Assembly (NCBI RefSeq): GCF_014648915.1
Contig: NZ_BMSA01000023.1
Location: 62,001-126,000, forward strand
Source: Streptomyces phaeofaciens
GTDB taxonomy: Bacteria > Actinomycetota > Actinomycetes > Streptomycetales > Streptomycetaceae
Reading direction: 5' to 3'
DNA length: 64,000 nucleotides
Part shown: piece after piece, positions 57,084 to 64,000 of the stretch
How the letters are laid out: every line of letters starts with the position of its first letter
Position numbering within the stretch: the first letter of the stretch is position 1
Made by a program: the position numbers and the translations under genes
Notes under the pieces: model-generated
Told to the model about the DNA's origin: nothing
The model's input: only the letters and a program-made list of their open reading frames with translations
Database searches by the model: none

Positions 57084-58048
57084 ACGAGGTCCACCCTCTC
57101 GTCCGGGACGAGACGTCGCTGCACCCAGGTCACCAGCAGGATGATCAGCAGCAGGACCACGGCGGCCGCGGAGGCGAGGCCCGTCTTGTTGAACTGGAAC
57201 GCCAGCTTCACGGTCTGGATCACGAAGGTCTCGGTGCCGGTCGCGCCGCCGGTCATGATGTACGGGATCTCGAAGGCGGACAGCGAGCCGGAGACCGAGA
57301 GGATCACGGTCAGGGTCAGCACCGGCTTGATCCCGGGCAGGATGATGTGCCGGAACTGGTGCCAGCGGTTCGCGCCGTCCAGCGCCGACGCCTCGTACAA
57401 CTCCCCCGGGATGGACTGGATCGCGCCCAGGAACAGGACGAAGTTCATGCCGAGGTAGCGCCAGACCGAGACGCCGGCGAGGGAGACGTTCGCCGACGCG
57501 GGCGTCCCCAGCCAGGCGTGGTCGGTGTGGTACCCGAAGAGGCCGAGGACCGTGTCGAAGGTGCCGCCGTCCTGGAAGAAGTAGAGGAAGACGAAGGCGA
57601 TCGCCACTCCGTTGACCAGGGACGGGAAGAAGAGCACGCCCTTGAAGAAATTCCGGAGACGGACGTCGAAACTCAGGATCGTCGCGAAGTACAGCGCGGC
57701 GACGATCTGGATCGCCGAGGCGACCAGGTAGTAGCCGCTCACGAAGAACACCTGGAAGAGGTCCTCCCTGGTGAAGATCTCCGTGTAGTTCTCGACGCCG
57801 GTGTAGTGCAGTTCGGGGCTGACGCCGTCCCAGTCGGTGAAGCTGTACGCCACCATGTTGGCGATCGGCGCGTAGGTGAAGGTGATCAGGAGGGCGAGGG
57901 GGGCGAGCAGGAACAGCCAGGGCGTGACCAGCCGCCATGTGCGGGCGCGGCGCGGGGCGGGTGCGGGGGCGGCGTGCCGCGGGGCCGACGCCACGGCCGC
58001 GGAGGCAGCCTTCTCCGTGAGGTGCGCGGGGGTGGGCGCGGGGGGCAT
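57080..58048 (-). CDS. Sugar ABC transporter permease (MalF type)
   Basis: A 322-aa CUT1-family permease with an Ala/Pro-rich cytoplasmic N-terminus and six membrane segments. The motif IPGELYEASALDGANRWHQFRHIILPGIKP is present in the second cytoplasmic loop (cited as EASALDGANRW). ATG 58048 overlaps the binding-protein stop (ATGA). It pairs with the downstream permease. Context points to uptake of beta-mannosides or manno-oligosaccharides (inference from the divergent beta-mannosidase). Confidence 0.9.
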   Translation of the reverse strand: MPPAPTPAHLTEKAASAAVASAPRHAAPAPAPRRARTWRLVTPWLFLLAPLALLITFTYAPIANMVAYSFTDWDGVSPELHYTGVENYTEIFTREDLFQVFFVSGYYLVASAIQIVAALYFATILSFDVRLRNFFKGVLFFPSLVNGVAIAFVFLYFFQDGGTFDTVLGLFGYHTDHAWLGTPASANVSLAGVSVWRYLGMNFVLFLGAIQSIPGELYEASALDGANRWHQFRHIILPGIKPVLTLTVILSVSGSLSAFEIPYIMTGGATGTETFVIQTVKLAFQFNKTGLASAAAVVLLLIILLVTWVQRRLVPDERVDLV

Positions 58049-59361
58049 CAGTCGCCCACGTTCTTCCGGGTGTCGGTCCACTTCTCGCCGAGGCCGGCCA
58101 GGAAGTCGTCCAGGCTGCCCTTCCTGGCGCCGCGGGCGAGGTCGACGAGGTCCTGGCGGTACTCGGGCTTGTTGATGCCGACCTCGGACTCGTTGTCGAT
58201 GAGCTTCACCCGGCCGCCCGCCGAGTCGTCCAGCTCGATGAGCTTCACGCCCTCGTCCTCGTAGGGCTTGAGGACCTCGGGCATGGGGGCGTCCTTGAGC
58301 GGGGAGATGGCGAGGTTGTCGCGGTCGTAGCCGGACCTGTCGGTGAACCAGTCGATCCAGGCGCGGGCCGCCTCCTTGTGCCGGGAGTGGACGTTGACGG
58401 CCTGGTTGTAGTCGGGGCCGACGGTCGCGCAGAACGTGCCGTCCACCTGGGCCGGGAACGGCATGAAGCCGATGTCGTCCGGGTTCACCCCGGCCTTGCG
58501 GGCCGCGTCCTGGAACTGGATGATCGCCCAGGTGCCGAGCCACTGGGTGGCGATCTCGCCCTTGGCCGTCCGGGGCTTGGACTCCTCCCAGTTGCTGGTC
58601 GTCGGATCCTTCTCGGCGAGGCCCTCGTGGACGATGTCGTACAGGAGCGTGTCGCCGACGCGCAGGTCGGAGCCGTCCGCCCACGGGTCGCCCTCGGCGA
58701 GTTTCGTGGTGGCCCCCGGGTCGCAGCCGACCGAGCCGTTGACGAAGGTCCAGGAGGTCAGCGGCCACTGGGCGGCGAAGTTGGTGTAGTACGGGATCGC
58801 GTCCGTCTTCGCCTTGATCGCCTTCAGTCCGGCGAGGAACTCGTCCGGGGTGGTGGGCCAGTCGGTGATCCCGGCCTCCCGCCAGACCCTCTTGTTGTAG
58901 ACGAAGCCGGGCATCACGCCGTTGGGCGTCTGGCCGTAGACCTTGCCGTCGACGGTGGTGAAGTCCGTGAAGCGGTACTTCTTGCCGCGCTCCTCCTGGG
59001 TGCCCAGGGAGGCGAAGAACTTCGGATAGTCGTCCTTCTCGATGACCCCGGGGATCAGCAGGACATCGCCGTAGTCCTCCGTGTTCATCCGGATCTTGAT
59101 CTCGGCCTCGTAGTTGGTGAGGGCCTGGAACTCGACCTTCACCTTGGGATACGTCCTGTTGAACTCGGCGGCGTACTTCTTCATCGTGCCGTCCTGCACG
59201 AGGTCGGTCCGCACGGTGAGGACCGTGATGGTGCCGCTCACCTTCGACGGGTCGTCGGGTGCCTCGGCGTCGGCGCCCTTCGCGCTGCCTCTGGTTCCGG
59301 TGCAGCCGGCGAGCAGCAGGGCGGCTCCCGCGGTCAGGGCCAGGACTGTACGGCGGTTCAT
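58048..59361 (-). CDS. Sugar-binding lipoprotein of the ABC transporter
   Basis: A 437-aa extracellular solute-binding protein (family 1) with lipobox LLAGC after a short signal. Family features are ITVLTVRTDLVQDGTMKKYA, EFNRTYPKVKVEFQALTNYE and a C-terminal helical lobe. ATG 59361 has GGAG 9 nt upstream; ATG 59367 is possible. First gene of the importer operon, divergent from the beta-mannosidase, so the two share a regulated region (59362-59512). Confidence 0.92.
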   Translation of the reverse strand: MNRRTVLALTAGAALLLAGCTGTRGSAKGADAEAPDDPSKVSGTITVLTVRTDLVQDGTMKKYAAEFNRTYPKVKVEFQALTNYEAEIKIRMNTEDYGDVLLIPGVIEKDDYPKFFASLGTQEERGKKYRFTDFTTVDGKVYGQTPNGVMPGFVYNKRVWREAGITDWPTTPDEFLAGLKAIKAKTDAIPYYTNFAAQWPLTSWTFVNGSVGCDPGATTKLAEGDPWADGSDLRVGDTLLYDIVHEGLAEKDPTTSNWEESKPRTAKGEIATQWLGTWAIIQFQDAARKAGVNPDDIGFMPFPAQVDGTFCATVGPDYNQAVNVHSRHKEAARAWIDWFTDRSGYDRDNLAISPLKDAPMPEVLKPYEDEGVKLIELDDSAGGRVKLIDNESEVGINKPEYRQDLVDLARGARKGSLDDFLAGLGEKWTDTRKNVGD

Positions 59362-59420
59362 GTGCATCAGCTCCGTTCGAGGGACGGACGAGCACCAGCG
59401 GGTTGGCTGATTCGGCACTC

Positions 59421-59503
59421 TGACAGCGCTTTCTCAACCGGTAAAGTCCCATTCCCGCCAACGATGAAGAGACGGCGCCCAGTTGTCGGCTTGACCGGTT
59501 TAG
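59421..59503. promoter_or_regulatory. LacI-type operator cluster
   Basis: Three candidate sites: TGACAGCGCTTTCTCA (59421-59436), a CRE-like palindrome around AGCGCT; CTCAACCGGTAAAG (59433-59446); and CTTGACCGGTTTAG (59490-59503), whose reverse complement matches the second at 12 of 14 positions. They lie between the divergent importer and mannosidase genes, next to an adjacent LacI-family gene. Binding is inferred. Confidence 0.6.
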
Positions 59504-59512
59504 GGAGTGCGC

Positions 59513-61921
59513 ATGCTGGAGGCCTCACCGCTCGACGACGGATGGATCCTGCGGCACGAGGATGAGGCGCTCCCGGCCGTCGTGCCGGGCTGTGTGCACA
59601 CCGATCTGCTCGCGGCGGGCGCGATCCCGGACCCCTTCCTCGGCCGCAACGAGGGGGAGGTGGCGTGGGTGGGGCGGCGCGAGTGGAGTTACGAGAGCGA
59701 GCTGCCCGCCGTGACGTCCGGGCACGAGCAGACCGACCTGGTCTTCGACGGGCTCGACACGGCGGCGGAGATCCGGCTGGACGGCCGGCTGCTGGGCCGG
59801 GTGCGGAACATGCACCGCTCGTACCGGTACGACGTGACGGGCCTGAGCGGCGCGCTGACCGTGCGGTTCGTCTCCGCGTACGCCGAGGCGGAGGCCGTGC
59901 GCGGCAGGACCGGGGAGCGGCCCGCCGCGTACGCCGAGCCCTATCAGTACCTGCGCAAGATGGCCTGCTCCTTCGGCTGGGACTGGGGGCCGACCCTGGT
60001 CACGGCCGGGATCTGGCGTCCGGTGCGGCTGGAGCGCTGGTCGACGGCGCGGATCGCCCGGGTGCGGCCGCTCGTCACGGTGGAGCGCGGCACCGGGGTC
60101 GTCGAACTGCACGTCGAGGTCGAGCGCACCCGGGTGGAGGCCGAACTCGCCCTGGAGGCCCGGGTGGGGGGCCTGCGGGTGCGGGGCGAGGTGTCGGGGA
60201 GCTGCGGGACGGTCCGCCTCGAGGTGCCGGGGGCCGCGCTGTGGTGGCCGCGCGGTTATGGCGAACAGGCGCTGTACGAAGTCGAGTTGACGTTGTCGCA
60301 CGGGGGCGCGCCGCTCGACGTGTGGCAGCGGCGGATCGGTTTCCGGGATGTGGAGCTGGACACCTCCGCGGACGAGTGGGGAACCGGCTTCACCCTGGTC
60401 GTCAACGGGGAGCGGCTGTTCGCGCGGGGCGTCAACTGGATCCCGGACGACGTGTTCCCGTCCCGGGTGACCCGGGAGCGCTACCGGAGACGGTTGCGGC
60501 AGGCCGCCGACGCCGGGGTGGACCTGGTCCGGGTGTGGGGCGGCGGGATCTACGAGAGCGAGGACTTCTACACCGCCTGCGACGAACTGGGCCTGCTGGT
60601 CTGGCAGGACTTCCCGTTCGCCTGCGCGGCCTACCCGGAGGAGCAGCCGCTGCGCGGCGAGGTGGAGGCGGAGGCCCGGGAGAACGTCGTACGGCTGATG
60701 CCGCATCCGTCGCTCGTGCTGTGGAACGGGAACAACGAGAATCTGTGGGGTTTCCGGGACTGGGGGTGGGAGGAGCGGCTCGGCGGGGACTCCTGGGGGG
60801 AGGGGTACTACCTGGGCGTCCTGCCGCGGGTGGTGGCCGAGCTGGATCCGACCCGGCCGTACACGGCGGGCAGCCCCTGGTCGGGGAGCTGGGAGCGGCA
60901 TCCGAACGATCCGGCGCACGGGACCCACCACTCGTGGGAGGTGTGGAACCGGGAGGACTACGCCGTGTACCGGAGTGAAGTGCCGCGGTTCGTCGCGGAG
61001 TTCGGGTGGCAGGCGCCGCCCGCGTACGCCACCCTGCGGCGGGCGCTGCCGGGCGAGGAACTGCACCCGGACTCCCCCGGGATGCTGCACCACCAGAAGG
61101 CGGAGGACGGCAACGGCAAGCTGGAGCGGGGACTGCTCCGGCACTTCGCCCGGCCGGACCGGGACTTCGACCGCTGGCACTATCTGACGCAGGTCAACCA
61201 GGCGCGGGCGGTGGCCGCCGGGATCGAGCACTGGCGGTCGCACTGGCCGGTGTGCGCCGGGACGGTTCTCTGGCAGCTCAACGACTGCTGGCCGGTGACC
61301 TCCTGGGCGGCGATCGACGGGGACGGGCGGGAGAAACCGCTCTACCACGAGTTGCGCAGGCTGTACGCGGACCGCTTGCTGACGCTCCAGGCGCGGGACG
61401 GGGGGCTGGTGGTGGCCGCCGTCAACCAGGGCGCCGGGGAGTGGACGGCGGCGGTGCGGCTGCGGCGGATGTCCGTCGCCGGGGAGGTGATCGGCGAAGG
61501 GGCCGTCGAGGCGGCCGCCCGGGCGCGGGCGGTGGCCGTGGCGCGGGTGCCGGCGGAGCTGACGCCGCAGGGGGCGAAGGAGTTCCTGGTGGCCGACGCA
61601 CGGAAGTCCCCCCGCTCGAACGAAGCCGAGGGCGGGGGAACGCTGCGCGCGCTGTACTTCCCCGTGCCGGATCGTGAAGTGCCTTACCCCGAGCCGGAGT
61701 TCGAGGTGGAGCTGGTGCCGGACGGGGTCGCGGTCACGGCCCGGACGCTGGTGCGGGACCTGCTGCTCCAGGCGGACCGGCTGGCGCCGGACGCGCGGGC
61801 CGGCCGGGGGCTGGTGACGCTGCTTCCCGGGGAACGCGTGACCATCGGCGTCGAGGGCTGGGAGACTCCGGATGCCGCCGCGGCACGGGCCGCGCTGTAC
61901 TGCCAGGAGCCCGCTCGATGA
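59513..61921 (+). CDS. Beta-mannosidase (glycoside hydrolase family 2)
   Basis: An 802-aa GH2 enzyme releasing beta-linked mannose. It has an N-terminal sugar-binding domain with DGWILRHEDEALPAVVPGCVHTDLL, the immunoglobulin-like domain, then the TIM barrel. Acid/base Glu409 is in WNGNNENLWG and nucleophile Glu496 in FVAEFGWQAPP. No signal peptide is present, so it acts inside on imported oligosaccharides. ATG 59513 has AGGGAG 5 nt upstream. It overlaps the LacI gene start (ATGA). An interspersed repeat at 61606 adds an in-frame loop, near LVADARKSPRSNEAEGGGT. Confidence 0.92.
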   Translation: MLEASPLDDGWILRHEDEALPAVVPGCVHTDLLAAGAIPDPFLGRNEGEVAWVGRREWSYESELPAVTSGHEQTDLVFDGLDTAAEIRLDGRLLGRVRNMHRSYRYDVTGLSGALTVRFVSAYAEAEAVRGRTGERPAAYAEPYQYLRKMACSFGWDWGPTLVTAGIWRPVRLERWSTARIARVRPLVTVERGTGVVELHVEVERTRVEAELALEARVGGLRVRGEVSGSCGTVRLEVPGAALWWPRGYGEQALYEVELTLSHGGAPLDVWQRRIGFRDVELDTSADEWGTGFTLVVNGERLFARGVNWIPDDVFPSRVTRERYRRRLRQAADAGVDLVRVWGGGIYESEDFYTACDELGLLVWQDFPFACAAYPEEQPLRGEVEAEARENVVRLMPHPSLVLWNGNNENLWGFRDWGWEERLGGDSWGEGYYLGVLPRVVAELDPTRPYTAGSPWSGSWERHPNDPAHGTHHSWEVWNREDYAVYRSEVPRFVAEFGWQAPPAYATLRRALPGEELHPDSPGMLHHQKAEDGNGKLERGLLRHFARPDRDFDRWHYLTQVNQARAVAAGIEHWRSHWPVCAGTVLWQLNDCWPVTSWAAIDGDGREKPLYHELRRLYADRLLTLQARDGGLVVAAVNQGAGEWTAAVRLRRMSVAGEVIGEGAVEAAARARAVAVARVPAELTPQGAKEFLVADARKSPRSNEAEGGGTLRALYFPVPDREVPYPEPEFEVELVPDGVAVTARTLVRDLLLQADRLAPDARAGRGLVTLLPGERVTIGVEGWETPDAAAARAALYCQEPAR
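61606..61639 (+). repeat. Interspersed palindromic repeat, copy 3 (in the mannosidase gene)
   Basis: GTCCCCCCGCTCGA, loop ACGAAGC, CGAGGGCGGGGGA: an imperfect hairpin. It matches copy 2 (21000-21033, inverted) in both arms and copy 1 (8662-8697) in most positions. Confidence 0.65.
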
Positions 61922-62955
61922 CAGCGTCCCCCGCCCCCCGCGTCACCATCAAGGACGTCGCCGCGCGCGCCGGTGTGTCCAAGGGTGCCGTGTCGCTCGC
62001 CTTCAACCACAAGCCGGGGCTGGCGGAGGCGACCCGGGACCGGATATTCGCCGCGGCCCGGGAACTGGGCTGGGAACCGAACCTCAGCGCGCGGTCGCTG
62101 TCGAACTCGCGGGTGGACGTGGTGGGGCTGGCGATCTGCCGGCCGGCCCGGATGCTGGGGCTGGAACCCTTCTACATGGAGTTCGTGTCGGGCGTGGAGA
62201 GCGTGCTGACCGAGCACTCCTGCTCGCTGCTGCTCCGGCTGGTGCGGACCGTGGAGGAGGAGGTGGGGCTCCAGGAGTCCTGGTGGCGGGGGCGGCAGAT
62301 CGGCGGGGCGATCCTGGTGGACTTCCGGGCCGACGACCCGCGGGCGGCGGCGGCCGAGCGGCTCGGGATGCCGGTGGTGGCCGTCGGACATCCCTCGCTC
62401 ACCGGGACCCTGACGTCGGTGTGGACGGACGACGCGACGGCGGTGACGGAGGCGGTGCGCTATCTCGCGGCGCTCGGGCATCGCCGGATCGCACGGGTCG
62501 GGGGCGCGGCCGCGCTCGGCCACACGGTGATGCGGACGGCCGCGTTCGACCAGGCGGCGCGGAGCCTCGGGCTGGCCGGGGCGTGGCAGGTGGCCACGGA
62601 CTACTCCGGGGAGGCGGGGGCGCGGGCGACCCGGTCCATGCTGACGGCGGCCCCGCCGGACCGGCCGACGGCCATCGTGTACGACAACGACATCATGGCG
62701 GTGGCGGGGCTGGCGGTGGCGGCCGAGATGGGGCTGAACGTGCCGCACGACGTGTCGCTGCTCGCCTGGGACGACTCGCAGCTGTGCCGGCTGACCCATC
62801 CGACGCTCTCCGCGATGAGCCACGACGTGTACGGGTTCGGCGCAGAGGCGGCCCGGACCCTGTTCGGGGTGATCACCGGGGCGGGGCCGGGGTCGCATCC
62901 CGTGCCCACGCCGGTGCTGACCCCCCGGGGGTCGACGGCGCCGCCCCGGCGGTGA
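61918..62955 (+). CDS. LacI-family transcriptional repressor of the mannoside genes
   Basis: A 345-aa regulator with an N-terminal helix-turn-helix (VTIKDVAARAGVSKGAVSLAFN) and a hinge helix (NLSARSLSNSRVDVVGLA). The periplasmic-binding-like sugar domain includes GHRRIARVGG and AIVYDNDIMAVAG. Its ATG overlaps the mannosidase stop, so it is translated with its target gene. It likely represses the divergent importer and mannosidase promoters through the sites at 59421-59503; a mannoside is the expected inducer. Confidence 0.92.
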   Translation: MTASPAPRVTIKDVAARAGVSKGAVSLAFNHKPGLAEATRDRIFAAARELGWEPNLSARSLSNSRVDVVGLAICRPARMLGLEPFYMEFVSGVESVLTEHSCSLLLRLVRTVEEEVGLQESWWRGRQIGGAILVDFRADDPRAAAAERLGMPVVAVGHPSLTGTLTSVWTDDATAVTEAVRYLAALGHRRIARVGGAAALGHTVMRTAAFDQAARSLGLAGAWQVATDYSGEAGARATRSMLTAAPPDRPTAIVYDNDIMAVAGLAVAAEMGLNVPHDVSLLAWDDSQLCRLTHPTLSAMSHDVYGFGAEAARTLFGVITGAGPGSHPVPTPVLTPRGSTAPPRR

Positions 62956-63025
62956 GCGTGCCGCGGGCCCCGTGGGAGGCGTCCGGGTGTGTGACCTTCG
63001 CCGCTTGGGGCTCCGGGACTGGGCA

Positions 63026-63069
63026 GCTACGTTACCCATAAGTAGCATGGGTCCTGAGCGCGCGCTCAG
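63026..63069 (+). promoter_or_regulatory. Operator/promoter region of the thiolase gene
   Basis: GCTAC-N11-GTAGC (63026-63046) and the overlapping ACCCAT/ATGGGT (63034-63052) suggest an operator, followed at once by the perfect 16-bp palindrome CTGAGCGCGCGCTCAG (63054-63069). A TetR-like regulator is plausible but unidentified. Confidence 0.4.
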
Positions 63070-63116
63070 CGAGTGCGTCGCAGCAGTGCCATCCCGCACC
63101 CTGGAGGAGAGCCATC

Positions 63117-64000
63117 GTGCCTCGTACCGTCAGGGATGTCGTCTTCGTCGACGGCGTCCGCACCCCGTTCGGCAAGGCGGGCCCGAAGGGCATCTACCAC
63201 GAGACCCGGGCCGACGACCTCGTCGTGAAGGCGATCCGGGAGCTGCTGCGCCGCAACCCCGGTCTCGACCCCAAGAAGATCGACGAGGTCGCCATCGCCG
63301 CGACCACGCAGATCGGCGACCAGGGCCTGACCATCGGCCGTACCGCCGGCATCCTGGCGGGTCTGCCGACCTCCGTGCCCGGCTACTCCATCGACCGTAT
63401 GTGCGCCGGCGCCCTGACCGCCGTCACCGCGGTCGCCGGCTCCGTCGCCTTCGGCGCGTACGACATCGCCGTCGCCGGCGGTGTCGAGCACATGGGCCGT
63501 CACCCGATGGGCGAGGGCGTGGACCCCAACCCGCGCTTCGTCAGCGAGAAGCTGGTCGACGAGTCCGCCCTGTTCATGGGCATGACCGCGGAGAACCTGC
63601 ACGACCGCTACCCGCAGATCACCAAGCAGCGCGCCGACGAATACGCCGTGCGCTCCCAGGAGAAGGCCGCCAAGGCGTACGCCGACGGCAAGATCCAGGC
63701 CGACCTGGTACCGGTCTCGGTGCGCCGTACGAACGCCGAGGCGGGCGAGACGGGCTGGGGCCTGGTCACCGCCGACGAGCCGATGCGTCCGGGCACGACC
63801 CTGGAGAGCCTGTCCGGGCTCAAGACCCCGTTCCGGGTCCACGGCCGGGTCACCGCCGGTAACGCGGCCGGTCTGAACGACGGCGCCACCGCTTCCCTCA
63901 TCGCGTCCGAGGACTTCGCCCGCGAGAACGGGCTGCCGGTCAAGATGCGCCTCGTCTCCTACTCCTTCGCGGGCGTGGAGCCGGAGGTCATGGGCTACGG
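63117..64000 (+). CDS. Acetyl-CoA acyltransferase/thiolase (partial at window end)
   Basis: The N-terminal 294 residues of a thiolase that runs off the window. Nucleophile Cys96 lies in SIDRMCAGALTAV; HMGRHPMGEG and the glycine-rich VTAGNAAGLNDGAT also match thiolases. GTG 63117 has GGAGGAG 7 nt upstream. In S. coelicolor the corresponding gene lies close to whiI and is followed by a fatty-oxidation multifunctional protein gene, so a role in fatty acid beta-oxidation is likely. The C-terminal catalytic residues are outside the window. Confidence 0.93.
   Translation, partial: MPRTVRDVVFVDGVRTPFGKAGPKGIYHETRADDLVVKAIRELLRRNPGLDPKKIDEVAIAATTQIGDQGLTIGRTAGILAGLPTSVPGYSIDRMCAGALTAVTAVAGSVAFGAYDIAVAGGVEHMGRHPMGEGVDPNPRFVSEKLVDESALFMGMTAENLHDRYPQITKQRADEYAVRSQEKAAKAYADGKIQADLVPVSVRRTNAEAGETGWGLVTADEPMRPGTTLESLSGLKTPFRVHGRVTAGNAAGLNDGATASLIASEDFARENGLPVKMRLVSYSFAGVEPEVMGY

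Noticed and set aside
1..64000. tRNA, rRNA, riboswitch or CRISPR features
   Set aside because: No cloverleaf, rRNA-like conserved block, known aptamer pattern or regularly spaced repeat array was seen by eye; a dedicated covariance-model search could still reveal small RNAs.

Overview
The window is a stretch of high-GC actinobacterial chromosome, almost certainly Streptomyces. Supporting signs are GC-rich codon use, frequent GTG and TTG starts, a conservon operon, the sporulation regulator WhiI behind a WhiG-type promoter, the HemQ-type heme pathway and DUF3000. No tRNA, rRNA, CRISPR array, transposase, integrase or prophage gene was seen.

Layout. 1-4.7 kb: a complete conservon (cvnA-D: membrane kinase, roadblock protein, DUF742 protein, GTPase). 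4.7-7.2 kb (minus): an OpuC/ProU-like osmolyte ABC importer without a binding protein. 7.5-9.6 kb: a GT-C (family 39-like) glycosyltransferase. 9.6-14.7 kb: a flavin redox operon (ferric-reductase-like membrane protein, tandem FMN-binding protein, ApbE flavinyltransferase), divergent from a two-component system. An 11-bp-spaced direct repeat lies between them. 15-20.6 kb: a flippase-like protein, MsrB, MurC, a stress-like protein, a RibD-like reductase and ZapE. 20.8-23.4 kb: a secreted peptide, then beta-carbonic anhydrase overlapping a SulP transporter. 23.5-29.5 kb: slipin, a Tat-exported PhoX-like phosphatase, a polysaccharide deacetylase lipoprotein, a 59-aa zinc-ribbon protein, a small ABC exporter and a PTH2 protein.

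29.6-43.8 kb: a DUF692 (multinuclear iron oxidase) gene, then an opposite-strand island of about 11 kb, then a DUF4142 gene and a TIGR04222 membrane-protein gene. The island is one operon: a LamG/DNRLRE secreted protein, a 2184-residue Rhs protein ending in an RNase Sa/barnase-like domain, and a barstar-like immunity protein whose start overlaps the toxin stop. This is the most distinctive accessory system here.

44-56 kb: a secreted tripeptidyl-aminopeptidase-like hydrolase, heme genes (hemQ, hemG/Y-type oxidase, hemE), a DUF4349 lipoprotein, a CoA-disulfide-reductase-like flavoprotein, a rhomboid protease, DUF3000, whiI and RNase D. 56-63 kb: a beta-mannoside module, with a sugar ABC importer divergent from a GH2 beta-mannosidase and its overlapping LacI regulator; palindromic sites lie between. 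63.1 kb to the end: the start of a thiolase gene, cut by the window edge.

Regulatory signals read directly include the WhiG-type promoter of whiI, five candidate leaderless -10 elements placed 6-7 nt before starts, many strong terminator hairpins, and three copies of a short interspersed palindromic repeat, each inside a coding sequence.
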